A stretch of 64,000 bases of DNA from Torymus aiolomorphi. Its lineage: Eukaryota > Arthropoda > Insecta > Hymenoptera > Torymidae. The notes under the pieces are model-generated. The model did not search any database, was not told the DNA's origin, and worked only from the letters and a program-made list of their open reading frames with translations. The position numbers were made by a program, and so were the translations under genes. Location: assembly GCA_036365515.1 (NCBI GenBank), contig CM070873.1, positions 226,005,876 through 226,069,875 on the forward strand, in the 5' to 3' direction. Shown in pieces: positions 12,122 through 23,242 of this stretch (positions are counted from its first letter, which is position 1; every line of letters begins with the position of its first letter).

Positions 12122-12790
12122 CCTCAAATATTTCTGAAATTTATGAACCAATCATTTTGCCAAAAGAACTCATCCGAGAACTATCAAAAATCAATATACC
12201 TCTACAATGAATTTTGAAGCGAATAAGACAATTTTACTCTTGTAATTGTTGAACATATAAAACTCATTTTTTTTTCATTTTTCAATTTTTACGTTTTTGT
12301 TAATAACAAAAGAACCGTGATAGCTAGAGAATTAATTTTTTTTAGAAAATATAGGTAATTTAATTCTCTTTCGAATGCCACCCACCTCATTTAGATACAT
12401 AGAGCCGTTCTCGAGAAATTACGATTTAAAATAAAATTGAAAAAAATTTTAACCTCAAATATCTCCGAAATTTATGGATCAATCCTTTTGCCCAAAGAAC
12501 TCACTCGATTGGTATACAAAATCTACCCCTACAAAGAATTTCAAAGTGATTAAGCCAATTTTACTATAACTATTGAACGACAAAAAAAATCACTTTTTTT
12601 TATAAATTATTTTTTTTCTCAAAAAATAATGAATAAAAAAACCTAAAAATTTAGTAAGTTATAGTACTTAATATCCTTTATAACCAAAAAAATATTCATG
12701 TTAATATCTTTTTTTAATTTAGAAATATAACCTATTTACAAAAAATTACGTTTTCATCAATAACTTATGACGAAATATAGCTACCGACTT
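12122..12790 (+). repeat. diverged tandem repeat, unit about 330 bp, two copies
   Basis: The block ACCTCAAATATTTCTGAAAT...TTTTGCC...AAAGAACTCA at 12122 recurs at 12452 as ACCTCAAATATCTCCGAAAT...TTTTGCCC...AAAGAACTCA. Later parts of the units (AAATTACG plus a poly-A/T tract) also correspond. A third, weaker continuation runs toward 12960. The array is followed by GTCGAGTAGATCATGAGATA and a (CA)n run, so it looks like the decayed body of a satellite-like or element-borne repeat. No coding capacity. Confidence 0.6.
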
Positions 12791-13039
12791 TTTTTTTTTT
12801 AAATTGTAGATAATTTTATCCTGCATACAGAGAATTCATGATATATAAACAATATTTGTTCTAAATATTAAAAAAATCGAAAATAAAAATTTTGAAAATT
12901 AAAAAATGGCTATAAAAAAAAAAAAATTAAATTTTACAAAAATATAATATTGACCCCAATTGTGGAAGCAAAATCTAAAAAGATGATCACTCTCCCGTTA
13001 AAATCGGTCGAGTAGATCATGAGATATCAACGTATACGG

Positions 13040-13048
<9 letters not shown>

Positions 13049-13114
<66 letters not shown>
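13049..13114 (+). repeat. (CA)n microsatellite, 33 units
   Basis: Uninterrupted CA dinucleotides between the imperfect duplicates CATACGGACAT-type flanks (ATACGGACATACAT before, CCATACGGACATTT after). Confidence 0.97.
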
Positions 13115-13115
<1 letters not shown>

Positions 13116-13892
13116 CCATACGGACATTTTCTAAAAATAGTGTATTTCGATTCCAAATTTGCTAAATAACATTTCTAACACATTATATCATAAACTTTTT
13201 TTTTTACTATCACAAAGCTTCCTCTAGGAGGAAGCAAAATTAGACTATGTTACTTTATTCCCGCTAATTTACTTTATTCCCGCATTATGCAGGAATAAAG
13301 TAAAAGAGGGAATCAGACGCCACTTTTGCCCCGCTTTTCAGGCTATAAAATAGCCATTATAGTAGAGATGGGAATAAAAGTAATTACAGTATCCAATAAT
13401 AGGTTGGGGTAACCATTTTCATTGGTTTATTTTTCTAATATTGATCCGATGAGACATTTTTAACCAATTAGTTGATTATGGTAACCAATCATTTTTGTTC
13501 CGCATGTATAAAAATAATACAAACAATACTTCATTACAAAAAGTTCGAAATTTTTTGTTATCATGTCACTATATAGATATAAACTCTTTTCTATAAACTA
13601 CAACATGTAATCGCAGTGTGCATTATCGAAACTCTTTCCCCGACCACAAACGTGCAGTGAAAAAAAATCACAACCGTTTATTAAACTGAAAAAAAAAACG
13701 TATACGCTCGCAGAGCGTAACACGCTTCTCGGCCATTTTTAGTATATCGCGCTGAAAAAGATAGATAAAAGGCATAGAGTGCGCTCGCGCTCCCTGGGGG
13801 TCGTTGAATAAAATTTTACGAGAGCGCGGGGGATGGACTGGAAGGGAGGAAAAAAAAAGGATAAAGGTGGAGTAAAAAAAAGGTTGACTCAC
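13115..13892. other. intron 3 sequence before exon 3, no gene recognised
   Basis: Contains two TACTTTATTCCCGC words and their inverted form (GGAATAAAGTAAA) at 13250-13305, remnants of the same family as 11339-11477. The rest is AT-rich, becoming CpG-rich next to the exon. Confidence 0.5.
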
Positions 13893-14048
13893 CAGATAAA
13901 GATGAGCAAGGTGGCTGGTGAGAAGTGCATAGACCCCAGCGGAAGCGCCGACGAGATAAAGGTTTGGCTGCAGCAGCGAGGCGCCGAGCGCGCCGCAAAC
14001 TCCGCCGCCGAGATAAATCGTCCCAACCGCGAGACGACCTTGCTCCAC
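13893..14048 (-). CDS. rho: rhomboid protease, coding exon 3 (helices 3-4, catalytic serine)
   Basis: Codes for residues 138-189. The acceptor is AATTCGCAG before 14048 and the donor GTGAGT follows CTG at 13893; both are phase 0. Helix 3 is the Gly-rich stretch LAVGTIYLGGGVCGALGASL. Helix 4 begins with LVGASAGVYALLTSHLAHL, which contains the GASAG box and the predicted nucleophile Ser173. Drosophila Rho and human RHBDL2 have GASGG at this place; the Ala variant is small and compatible with activity. A GTG at the exon start is an internal Val codon, not a translation start. The surrounding 13.8-14.1 kb is CpG-rich. Confidence 0.95.
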
Positions 14049-14828
14049 CTGCGAATTCGCAAAATTTCCTCGTTCGCATTATTGAATGTGCTGGCAAAGG
14101 GGGGAGGGGGAGCGGGAGGGATAATGGCGAGCTACTGCCGAGAAAATTTATCGATACCTCAACTATCACGCAAATGTCATTATCAGCGTTAATGAGCTTT
14201 ACGATAATTACATTGTTGAGTATGAATTATTCCAGAGTTAATAGAGTTTTTTTTCTCTAAAAATGGTATTAGAAATCGAGAATCATTTTTTAATTGTTTT
14301 TTAAACAAATTTAAGCAGCATTCTCATAATGTATAATTATTTATACAATTTCATTAAAAACATTGGCTTTGAATATTTAAACACGTTTAAAAATTATGCC
14401 ACGATTCTGTATAGAACTTTTCAATAGCAATTTAATTTAAAAAAAAAAATAATTAAAAGCCGCTTATTAAAACTATATAAAATACTTGATCCGTTAATTT
14501 TAAATGAATCAAATGGATAAAGACAACTAAAATCTTAACAATGGTCCATCCCACACACCGGAAAACTCGGTCAGCAGTTTTTAACCGTAACCTCGTGCAC
14601 ACCCACACACTCGCGCACAGACAGACTGGACACACACACACACACATTCACTGGAGAGAATCATTTCTGCGCTTTTTCCATTTGGCGCCATTCTTTTTCC
14701 GCTTGGCTCCCGGGGGCGGACTTGAAATTTTTTACCCTCTCCCGATGCTCGCACGGCGCACAAAAGGAAAAGAGCGCGCGGGGAAAAGGCCATTGTTGAC
14801 CTTATTGAATTGGCCTAATTGGCCTTAC

Positions 14829-14999
14829 CTCGAGCGGAGTGGCCAACACCAGCTGAATGACCACGTTGAGCATGAGGTGAAGAGCGTTTGAGTGCAAAAG
14901 CATGTAGGAAATAAACCTCCAGCCTTGAGCCCGCTGCCGGGGGTCGTAGACTAGCCACTCTCGCAGTGTCGTCTCGTCGCCGAGGCAATGAACTGTTAT
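14829..14999 (-). CDS. rho: rhomboid protease, coding exon 2 (L1 loop and helix 2)
   Basis: Codes for residues 81-137. The acceptor is GTTCTTTCAG just before 14999 and the donor GTAAGG follows CTCGAG at 14829; both ends are phase 0. It completes helix 1, then codes the L1 loop with the invariant WR pair (W107-R108, in [11 protein letters not shown]) and helix 2 with H116, H121 and N125 ([10 protein letters not shown]). By homology with bacterial GlpG, the H and N residues line the active-site oxyanion pocket. The exon ends QLVLATPLE, the usual short loop before helix 3. Joining directly to exon 1 gives a continuous helix 1, so no extra exon in the 6.8-kb intron 1 is needed, although one cannot be formally excluded. 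Confidence 0.93.
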
Positions 15000-17251
15000 C
15001 TGAAAGAACGAGCGTTTATTTTTTCTCTCCCTCTCTCTCGCTATTTTCTCGCTTCTTTTTGGATCTCTTCTACTGCCATTTCCCGGCTTCTCTCACTCTC
15101 GGATTTTTTGCTTCACTTGATAAAGAACAGTATATACTCTTAAAAGTGACCAACTTTCATTATTATTTTGCCCTTAAAGCTGAAATATTAGACTTTGAAA
15201 CTAGAGGGGCGCATGGGCTTAGCAGCCTGAAATAGTGCGGCTAATGAGTTTAGTTTATAAAGCGAGTAAGTAGCTATCAGGTTATTTAATATTTTATAAA
15301 TACTGCGTAATTAAAACTTAATAAACAAAGATATTTGTTAAATATTATTTTTTTCATTTAAACAATTGAAAATATTTTCTTTTATTTTCATCCACATTTA
15401 GCTTTTTGAAATTCTAATCTACGCCTTTTCAGACAAAAAACATTTTTAAAAGCTTTTTGAGAGAACGTTTTATCTTCAACAATAGAGAGATTACTCATCT
15501 CAAGTGTTCGGTTTTGTTTTGCTTTTCTGGATATTAAGTTGAATTTACGCTATCATTATGTGAATTATACAATCGATTAGTCTTAAAGAGATTCCGTTGG
15601 AAATTTTCAACAATTCTTATTCGGATTTTTAAGGTTCTTTACTAGATATCTAAAAAGGCAAAGATAAACTTTTTTGTTGATTAAATAAAATATATAAAAG
15701 AATGCCGCTGGAAAAATATACTTTTCCCTTCAATTATACCGAAAATAAAATTTTTCCCAAGAAAAGAATAAATTTCGTGAGATATTCTCTCGCGAAGCAA
15801 ATAAATTTTTTGGTAAATTTATCTCGGCCTTTTCTATTCCTGGCAAAAATGTAACTACCCATCCGCACCATAAAATTATAACTCGAAATTTTCACACACT
15901 AGAGCCGCTGGCCGTGGCCGCGATACGAGTATATACGTACCGTACGCGCGTATAACAAAAGAAGCGCTTTATCACCGAAAAAGAATTGCGACTGCGAGCA
16001 GCCCCTGGCCGGGCAGAAGCCAAAATGAAAGCGCGCGCGCCCGCGCCAGGTATAATTCCGCCCATTGCCGTACGCGAGCGCCACATATAACGCGTAATTT
16101 ACACACCCGAGTAAATTGTACTCGGCATCTCATTCGACGTCCTCTATATCCCGGTTTGAACACACAACGAATTAGTAGCTCCCCCGCCGTTGTCCCCCAC
16201 CTCCTCCTCGACCTCGCGCAGCTAATTTAGCGTGTATACTAATTCGTCGAGAAGAGACGCGAAGGCAGCTCAAGAGCCTCAGTTGCGAATGGCTTTTCAG
16301 TAGCGCATATAATGTCAGTCCGTGACACCTGCACCGTAAACACAGGGCGGCGCGTTGCAGTTTCCGCGGCCACCGAGCTCCATCATCGTCGCAGCGGGCG
16401 CATTCCGCTGTGTGGCGTTCTAATGAAGATTGAAGAGTGCGCGCGGGCGAGCGCGCCAGCGGCCGTAAATAATTATTACGCGGCGGGGGAGGGAGAGAAG
16501 GCGAACACGCCCGTTGAAGGATATTAATTTATTAACCGGCCCGGAGCGAACCAGCCGAGCTGTATAGCGACGGGCCCGCGTGTATATACCCCCACGGCCT
16601 CGATATTTCATTTTTGGGGCGCCTCGAACGCACGCGTGAGCGTTATAGAGATTTCGTTAGTGTGCAAACACACGCGCGTGCGGGGGGGATCGACGCACGA
16701 TGAATTTTGTTTTTCGCGCACGAGTCTCCTTTTTATTTCCGATGTGTCGCGCCGCCGCCGAGGATACCGAGACGCGCGGTCGAGGCTTGTTGGGAATCCG
16801 GCGCACGTGCTTCGAGGACGTATTTTGAGTTACCCGAGGAGAGTCAATTATTGGAGATAAGGGAATGTATATTGCCGTGGCGCGTGGCTTGGACATTGAT
16901 TCATTTCATATTATTATTTGAAGGCTTCCTTTATTATGGCTTCGTATTTTTCGTTAATGAAATTTAATAATTTGTATTGTCCCAAAACGAGAATACTAAT
17001 TGTGAATTTAAAAATAATTTATCTGCTGTATAAATTCAAGTAAATATATATTTTAATTAAATGTGTTTTTTAATTAAATTTCCATGAAGAAATGCGTTTC
17101 ATAATAAATGAAAATCATATTTTATTTATTCCAAAAATTTATCAGTTAACATCGCAAACAAGTGGTTTTAATTTGCATTTATATCATTTGTAAAAAAAAC
17201 CAACACGATTAATCTTGAATTGGAAGTAACGCTTTCATTCATGCTCTGATT
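15000..17251. other. intron 1, distal part, with CpG-rich island at 15880-16860
   Basis: Non-coding. The island at 15880-16860 is rich in CG dinucleotides (runs such as GCGCGCGCGCCCGCGCC near 16031) and lacks any frame with a recognisable domain, although several 60-80 codon frames exist on both strands. Intronic CpG-rich islands in a developmental regulator are candidates for enhancers or an internal promoter; this is inference only. Confidence 0.45.
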
Positions 17252-19020
17252 TATTTATTTATTTATTTATTAGACGGGCTAAAACCCTTTGTACAAAAGA
17301 TAAATAAAGGTGGTTGGATTACAAAGTTGCTTATCATAAAGTAATAAATGTATAATATTTTAATATTTAATAGAGAGAGATCGGACGGCACTCTTAAAGA
17401 GCGAAATATTAAGAATCGCTGTAATGCGAGAAGGGAGGGTGTTCGATGAGCGTTTTAAACGATTAATAGTAGAGTAAAAACCGGTATTCGAGCTACAGGT
17501 TTGTTCACATAATGGTCTGAAATGACGTAAGTTGTACGCGAGGTCACGTTCAGTAAACAAATCACCAATTGAAACACAATTTATTGTCATCTAAAATTTT
17601 AAATGTAAAAACGTAATCATGATAATACTGTAATGAACGGATAGTTTGAATCTTGACGAATAAGGCTATTTCAGTGTAATCATGATTGAATCGATGCATA
17701 GGGGAAGGTGGGGCGGTAGTGGCACCCTAACTTTAACTAAAGATTGCAATTAAATGTGGACAATTTTCAATAATTTAAAAAAAGAAATAAATAAATGAAT
17801 ATATCTAGAAACTCAATTGATGATAAAAAAATTTTATTTTAAACTATAATTTATTCTAATCAGCCAAAAATATAAACCTTGAAAAATGCTCTCCGTGCCC
17901 CACTAGCGGGTGGAAAGTGGCACAGCGTGGGGCATGAGTGGCACGGTCATCGTGACGTCGTAATGTATACCTATATATATTTTAAGAAGTATTTAAATGT
18001 ATACCTTATGATCAGATGAATGGTTTTTAAATAATATAATGCAAAATGGTTATCATTAAACTTGGAAACATGAAATTTTATTTTTTAAGAATAATATCTA
18101 TCTGTTTTTCTTTTGTAAACTCTAACCATTATCTACTATTATTACTTGTATGCACTTTGCCCCTTATATTAAACTTTTCCGCACTTATGTTTTTAATCTG
18201 TGTGTATACGTTATTACACAAACTTTTGATTAATGCTAATTTAATTAATACTAAATGAAATAATACTAATTAAACCTAATTAAACAGGTCACGGAGTCAA
18301 CCCATCTTTGGTTATTTTGAAGGTTAACAATCGACGAACAGCGCAGACTCCGCCACCGACACCGCGCGTCGCTCTGTTGATGTGCGCCACCCGTACCCCG
18401 CATCCCGTGCCTTATTCAAATTCTTTATAATAAGTTTTAAACAAAAAACAAAATAGGAGTTCAAAGATCGTGACTCAGGCTACCAAACGGATTTAGTTTC
18501 ATTTTAAAAAAAGTATTATTTTCAAGTAGTATCATCTTCATTAAAAATGAAGCCAACCTTTTTTTGTTGCTCCGAATTTTAAATTCACCTAGTTAATTAA
18601 TAAAATTTGTATTGTATATTATAAGTCGGAAGAAAAATACTAGAAGTATTTTAGATTAATATTTTTCTATAATTTAATTATTTACGTATATTAATATGTA
18701 ATATATTTAGGTGCCAAACTGTGCTACCTTGCTCCTCGTGCCCCACCTTCCCCTAGGCTTATTAATTTTGTAAGAGATGTAATGGAGAAATTTATGCTGA
18801 ATTGATTCTAATTTATCTGCTAAAACTGAAATATGTGGTGACCAGATGGGTGAACAGTATATTAAATTAGGTAAAACTAACATATTGTAGAGATGAATGA
18901 TCGTTTGTGCATCTTTAAAATTAAAAGTTGTACCGTTTATTTATTGGTTAATTTTTTTAAAAATGTAGCCTTCTTTACGTTATTTGTTTATACACTTATG
19001 TGAGGTTAAAGTTTAAAATG
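17252..19020 (-). pseudogene. non-LTR retrotransposon (LINE, jockey-like) 3' end, broken
   Basis: Read on the minus strand, the fragment carries the C-terminal part of a jockey-type reverse-transcriptase ORF. LVLPNLIYCSPIWSPHISVL is followed by DKLESIQHKFLHYIS, then, past an inserted transposon, a C-terminal region ending FKSAVRSLSIKY and a stop near 17360. The 3' UTR includes GGGTTTTAGCCCGTC and a (TAAA)n-type tail (plus-strand TTTA repeats at 17252-17271), typical of this clade. It is 5'-truncated (start near 19020), has a frameshift near 17585 and lacks the catalytic core, so it is dead. It lies in intron 1, in the same orientation as rhomboid. Confidence 0.85.
17701..18753. mobile_element. 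TA-flanked DNA transposon (1053 bp) nested in the LINE
   Basis: The terminal inverted repeats are GGGGAAGGTGGGGC at 17701 and GCCCCACCTTCCCC ending at 18753, each flanked by TA (17699-17700 and 18754-18755). Excising the element with one TA rejoins the host LINE codons AAG CCT ATG CAT in an open frame (minus strand), which independently proves both boundaries. The interior repeats GTGGGGCA/GTGGCAC words near both ends (17886-17945 and 18718-18750), consistent with transposase-binding repeats. The only frame (18046-18258) is a hydrophobic AT-rich stretch with no transposase similarity. Probably non-autonomous, of the Tc1/mariner-pogo group. Confidence 0.88.
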
Positions 19021-21843
19021 TGCAGGACCACGTGCGCACACAAAAATACGCTAGTTTTATAAAGAACCAAAGCCTTATATTTGATATGATAATAATAATC
19101 ATAATTATGTAACGAAATGATTCTTTTCATAATAAATAATGGCAGTTTTTCAACATTAACACCAAAAATTAATTTTATAAATTATTCTATTTAATCTTCG
19201 TTCGAATTTTTTGCGAAAGTCCTTTATAAAATAAAAAAATTACATTTTCAATTGAAACTTATTTAAAATTTCTCTATAGAAGCTATACTGCTGTTGAAAT
19301 AATGATTAGTAATCAGGAAACTATACTTACAGCTATAGAAGATAAAGTAAAATAATATAGAGATTGTAATTTGTTTCATGATAACAAGTAGTACGTTAAA
19401 TGAACATTATTATTATTTTTTCGAATTGTAATTATTTTTTGTCACTTAATATTTTGAAATTATTTCAGAAATTCCTTTTAGATACTACAATGTTCAAAGA
19501 AAATAAAACTTTCCCTTTGAGAGAGAAAAAGTGATTCAAATTAAAATTGTATTTTTTATATGGTAACGCATGTTTTAAATTTCTAATACAATCGAATCAA
19601 AAACCATTGTTTGCGTTTTTGAAAATTCTACTTATTTTAAAACCTCTATTTAAAATTACTTTGTCACTTAGCCCAAAATCCAATCATTCTACGTCAAAAT
19701 TGTACCTGAACCATTTTTGAAATTTCAGTTTTATATTGTTATTTTCAGGTGAGTTATATATATCGTACACAAGATTCTGTAACATAACCGCATATATACT
19801 TCAAAAATTTCATTTTCCAATTCAGAAACCTCGAAAAGACTGCTAACCACTTGAACAATTCATCGTTCCGCGTTCTCGCTCGCGAAGTAACGACTTTATA
19901 AACGACGACAACTACGATGACAATGAGGAGAAGGAGGAGGGGGAAGAGGAGGAGAGCAGGGCGGGAAAAAGCATGTATTATAGCGTTGAGAGGGCACTCG
20001 CGAGGCCGCCACCGCCGTATCTCGTAATCCTCGGCGCTTATTACGTTATGAGCTCGCGGCCCGCGTAACATCTATTTCCGGTGGTAGGGAAGAGAGAATT
20101 GTAGACAGAATGAGAGGGTTGGGGAAGACGAGAGAGCGAGAAAGAGGGAATATTGTACGCTAGCCATCCTGCGTCTAAAACTTCTCGCCCGACCCTTAAC
20201 CTCGACTCCGTGTGTACGATCTCCCTCTCTCTCCCCTCTCTGGCAGCTACAGCGTTTTCTCTCTCATTTGCCACATCTCCTTTACGCTCATTAACGTTAA
20301 ATCCTTTGCCCCTCCTCGGTTTTTCGCTCGCTTGCTCTGCTTCCTTGTTCTCGTTTTACAAAACCACCACTATGCGCGCGTTCACGCTCTTGTTTTTCGC
20401 CTCCGGGTCCCCCCTGACTATTACTGCTGTCGGACGTTTGCGTTCCGCGTGGCTGGGCGAAATTAAGAATTTCATTTCGGTCAACGTCTTACGTGCGCCG
20501 GCATTCGGATTATTGTTGCCCGGAAATGAGATTATTTTTGCTGCGTTTTAAAAAAAAAAGTCTGCGTAGTTTGCGTGAGTTTAGAGCCAAGAAGTAAAAG
20601 TAAATTACATCTACTACGGTTTGGAGATTTGGCTTCCAGTCGTATCATAATATTTGTGAAATTAGTGTACTGCATACACGGTTCTGATTTATTTATCTTT
20701 ATTTCTAACCAGTTTTTGCATGTAAATAATTCAGAAACTCATGCCGTGTTAATCTCTTTTCAAATTGTACTGTAATCGTATTCATTACGTATGGTTATTA
20801 TGCTAATAAATATCATGTAAGTACCCTACATTTTTTTTATCCGAATATTACTAAACTTTAATTTTTTCGTTTTGCTTTTGTGGCGAAACATCGCCATTTA
20901 TCGATTTTCAACTTGTCACGTTACTAAATCTTCATGCCAAAAAGCCATTATCTACGGCAACTTTAGAGTGGCCACAAAGAAGAAACCAAAAGAATTATTA
21001 TCAAGCCAACGTGCATAGTGCATACACTGGCGGTGCAGGACTTGCTCCTTAGCGGTGGCGCGCGCGAAATAACTCAATAGTTTTTCTTGCAATTTGCTCG
21101 GTACGCGGAGGCAAAGTTCCGGGGTCCAGGGCCGGCCCACAGCCCAATTGCTGTTTTAACTTTGCCGGAGATTTAACGCGCTGCGCGTGCTTGCGATGCA
21201 CGTCCCTCTCTTTCTCGTTCCCTACTTCTCGAGTTCGCACCCACCTCCCCCTTCCCACTCCTCTCTCCTTTCTCGTTTTCTCATTTCGGTCTTCCATTCG
21301 CTTCTTACTTTCCTTTTTAACTACGGATTCTGATTTCGAAAGCACTGTTATGACTATTGGAAAAGTTCCTATTCTCGAAACTGTAATTGCGATGTCTGAC
21401 TTTTATTTGCCTTTTCGCAGATTACAATTAGCGATTGAAATAAAAATCTGTGGATATTTCCATGGATTTGTGGATATAAACTTTTCGAGTGTGTATAAGT
21501 AGTATAACGAGAATGTAAATTTTAGATTGACAAAACGATTTTAATTGGTAAAAAATACAAAACTATTATTGGCGATTCATAGATTTTCAATTCGAATTAC
21601 TTATTAATAAAGTAAATAAAGAGATATTTCAATCTGATTATATATAACATACAAGAACAATTTTAATTGAAAAAGTAATGTTATCGTTGTGATGACTATA
21701 AAACATCTCCCAGAATATTTGATCGAGTAAAAAAGATATGAAATAACACCTATTTTCTCGAAATTTAGTTGATATAGTTTGATGATTATAAAAAGATATT
21801 ACTACCCTATAAATTGATGAAAAAATGTATAGCAGGAGCTTAC
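19021..21843. other. intron 1, proximal part, with CpG-rich patches
   Basis: AT-rich at 19021-19840 and 21480-21840. CpG-rich and pyrimidine-rich on the plus strand at 20000-20560 and 20990-21330 (CTCTCT and TTCTCG runs). The open frames there (for example 20153-20551 and 21191-21502) are Ser/Leu-rich by composition only. A possible regulatory patch; no gene seen. Confidence 0.4.
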
Positions 21844-22083
21844 CTCGATGATGCTAATGCAGATCATGAGATAGGGTGGCCTTATCCTAAACTTGGGCTT
21901 CCTGGGTACCTGGCAGCCGAGTACGATCTTGGGGGTGAGCTCCTCCTCCTCCTCGAGGACCTTGCTGCCGAACACGGGCGAGTCTGGCGTGCCGGGATCC
22001 ACGTACGTCTGGTCGGTGTAATCCGAGGAGATCGTCGACATCGTCGGGGAGCCCTCGAGCAGGGCTGCCTCCACGTCCATCAT
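21844..22083 (-). CDS. rho: rhomboid protease, coding exon 1 (N terminus and helix 1 start)
   Basis: Codes for residues 1-80. Two tandem ATGs (22083 and 22080) are the first in-frame starts after a splice acceptor (TGTTGCAG) whose exon begins at 22088, so only five untranslated bases precede the ATG in this exon and an upstream non-coding exon must exist. The cytosolic N tail is acidic and Ser/Thr-rich (run EEEEE near residues 44-48), followed by a basic patch RKPKFRIRPP (61-70) and the start of transmembrane helix 1, YLMICISIIE. The basic-then-hydrophobic order and the PPYLMICISIIE block resemble the rhomboid helix-1 entry. The exon ends GAG with a GTAAGC donor at 21843, phase 0. It sits in a CpG-rich coding patch unlike its AT-rich flanks. 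Confidence 0.9.
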
Positions 22084-22487
22084 GGCACCTGCAACACGCA
22101 AGGCAACGTCGCCGTCAGTAATTATTCATGTGTTTTATCGGTCGTATTAAGCGCTCGTATGAATTTGTGATTAGAACTTTGTTTCGTATGTAAGGAAGTC
22201 TGGTACTCCTAGATTGGTTTTGGGGATCATAATTACTCATAAATATAAAATGATAATCACATTAATACAAGTACGTATTTATAGAAACTTCGGTTTTAAT
22301 GCATAAAGTAAACAATTTTAGCTGAAAGTCGTCATAATTTTGCCTAGGTTTATAGCGCTATTGTTTTATTCTGACTTGAATATACTTCCCGCTCACGTTG
22401 TAGAATGTGAAAAAACAGACAATCGATTGTACAAAGTTACACAAGAACTGGTCACCCATCTCATTGTGACCCACACCCAGCGTTACT

Positions 22488-23242
22488 TCTGTGGCTTCGA
22501 GGAATAACGACTTAACCCACCTGAAGGTAAAAATTGAGTTAGCACCGGAATTTATGTATAACTACCCTTTTTCATGATTTAGTCCGGAAATCTGAAACGC
22601 GTTCAAAGAGAAAATATCAACTAAGTGAATAATCACTTAACTGCACCTGTGTCCGGAAAAACCACTTAACTGAATATTTATATTTAATTAAAAGCACTGT
22701 TTTGAAGTTAATACTATACAATAAACAGATTATGACATACCTATTTTTATAGCAACAAAGATCAAAGGCAATAGATAATAGAAGGTAACACAATAGCTTT
22801 GATTGCCGGGCGATGAGACGAGTGTGCATAAACAGTAACCGAGTAACGTTCGGTATTCGGTTTACCGAATTCCGTTGACTTGACGCATGTTCCGTTGGAA
22901 GGCGTATGCGTGGGAATGAATATTTAAAAAAGAATTCGTATTCTATGTTTTAAGTGTAGAAATAACTATGTTATTTATCTTATTTGAACAATTTCCCTAA
23001 ACCACTTAACTGTACAGTTATCAAAATAACGACTTAACTGCATTGTTTTGTTTGTTTATACAAAGAACAAAAATGTATTCTAGCAGCTGATAGAGGGGTT
23101 CGAAAGATTTTCGATACCTTTGTAAATGTCTAAATTGTTATGACTCATCTCGCGTATTTCGATCTTACATATGAAGTGTCATGATAGAAATTTTGAAACG
23201 TCGATTTCTCGAAAACACGTCGTTATTCCTCGAAGCCACAGA
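22488..23242. mobile_element. DNA transposon-like element (755 bp) with 24-bp inverted ends
   Basis: A perfect 24-bp inverted repeat starting TCTGTGGCTTCGAGGAATAA (22488-22511) is matched in reverse complement at 23219-23242. Inside are repeated short words: CGACTTAACC (22508), CACTTAACTG (22634, 22672, 23003) and CGACTTAACTG (23031), all in the same orientation. Terminal repeats plus multiple subterminal motifs suggest a cut-and-paste transposon such as a hAT-like or P-like non-autonomous copy. The flanks do not show a clear 8-bp duplication, so the superfamily is open. No transposase ORF. It lies 405 bp upstream of the first rhomboid coding exon. Confidence 0.65.

Larger units (their letters stand above)
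5839..22083 (-). other. rho: rhomboid-family gene, coding span (4 exons, minus strand)
   Basis: The coding sequence is the join of 22083-21844, 14999-14829, 14048-13893 and 6159-5839 (minus strand), giving 295 residues. All junctions are phase 0 with GT donors and AG acceptors; introns are 6844, 780 and 7733 bp. Rhomboids are seven-helix intramembrane serine proteases. In Drosophila, Rho and its paralogues cleave membrane-bound EGF-receptor ligands such as Spitz in the secretory pathway, so this gene is probably an EGFR-signalling regulator. Visible family marks are the WR motif (W107, R108), H116, H121 and N125 of helix 2, GASAG with the putative nucleophile S173, and H231 in the helix-6 HVAGALAG block. 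No EF-hands are present. I cannot decide between rho, ru, stet and rho-4 orthology from memory, so the symbol means the family. At 295 residues it is shorter than Drosophila Rho (about 355), mainly at the N terminus and in loops. Confidence 0.93.

Noticed and set aside
13833..14260. Plus-strand frames over rhomboid exon 3
   Set aside because: Antisense shadows of the exon carrying the GASAG box.
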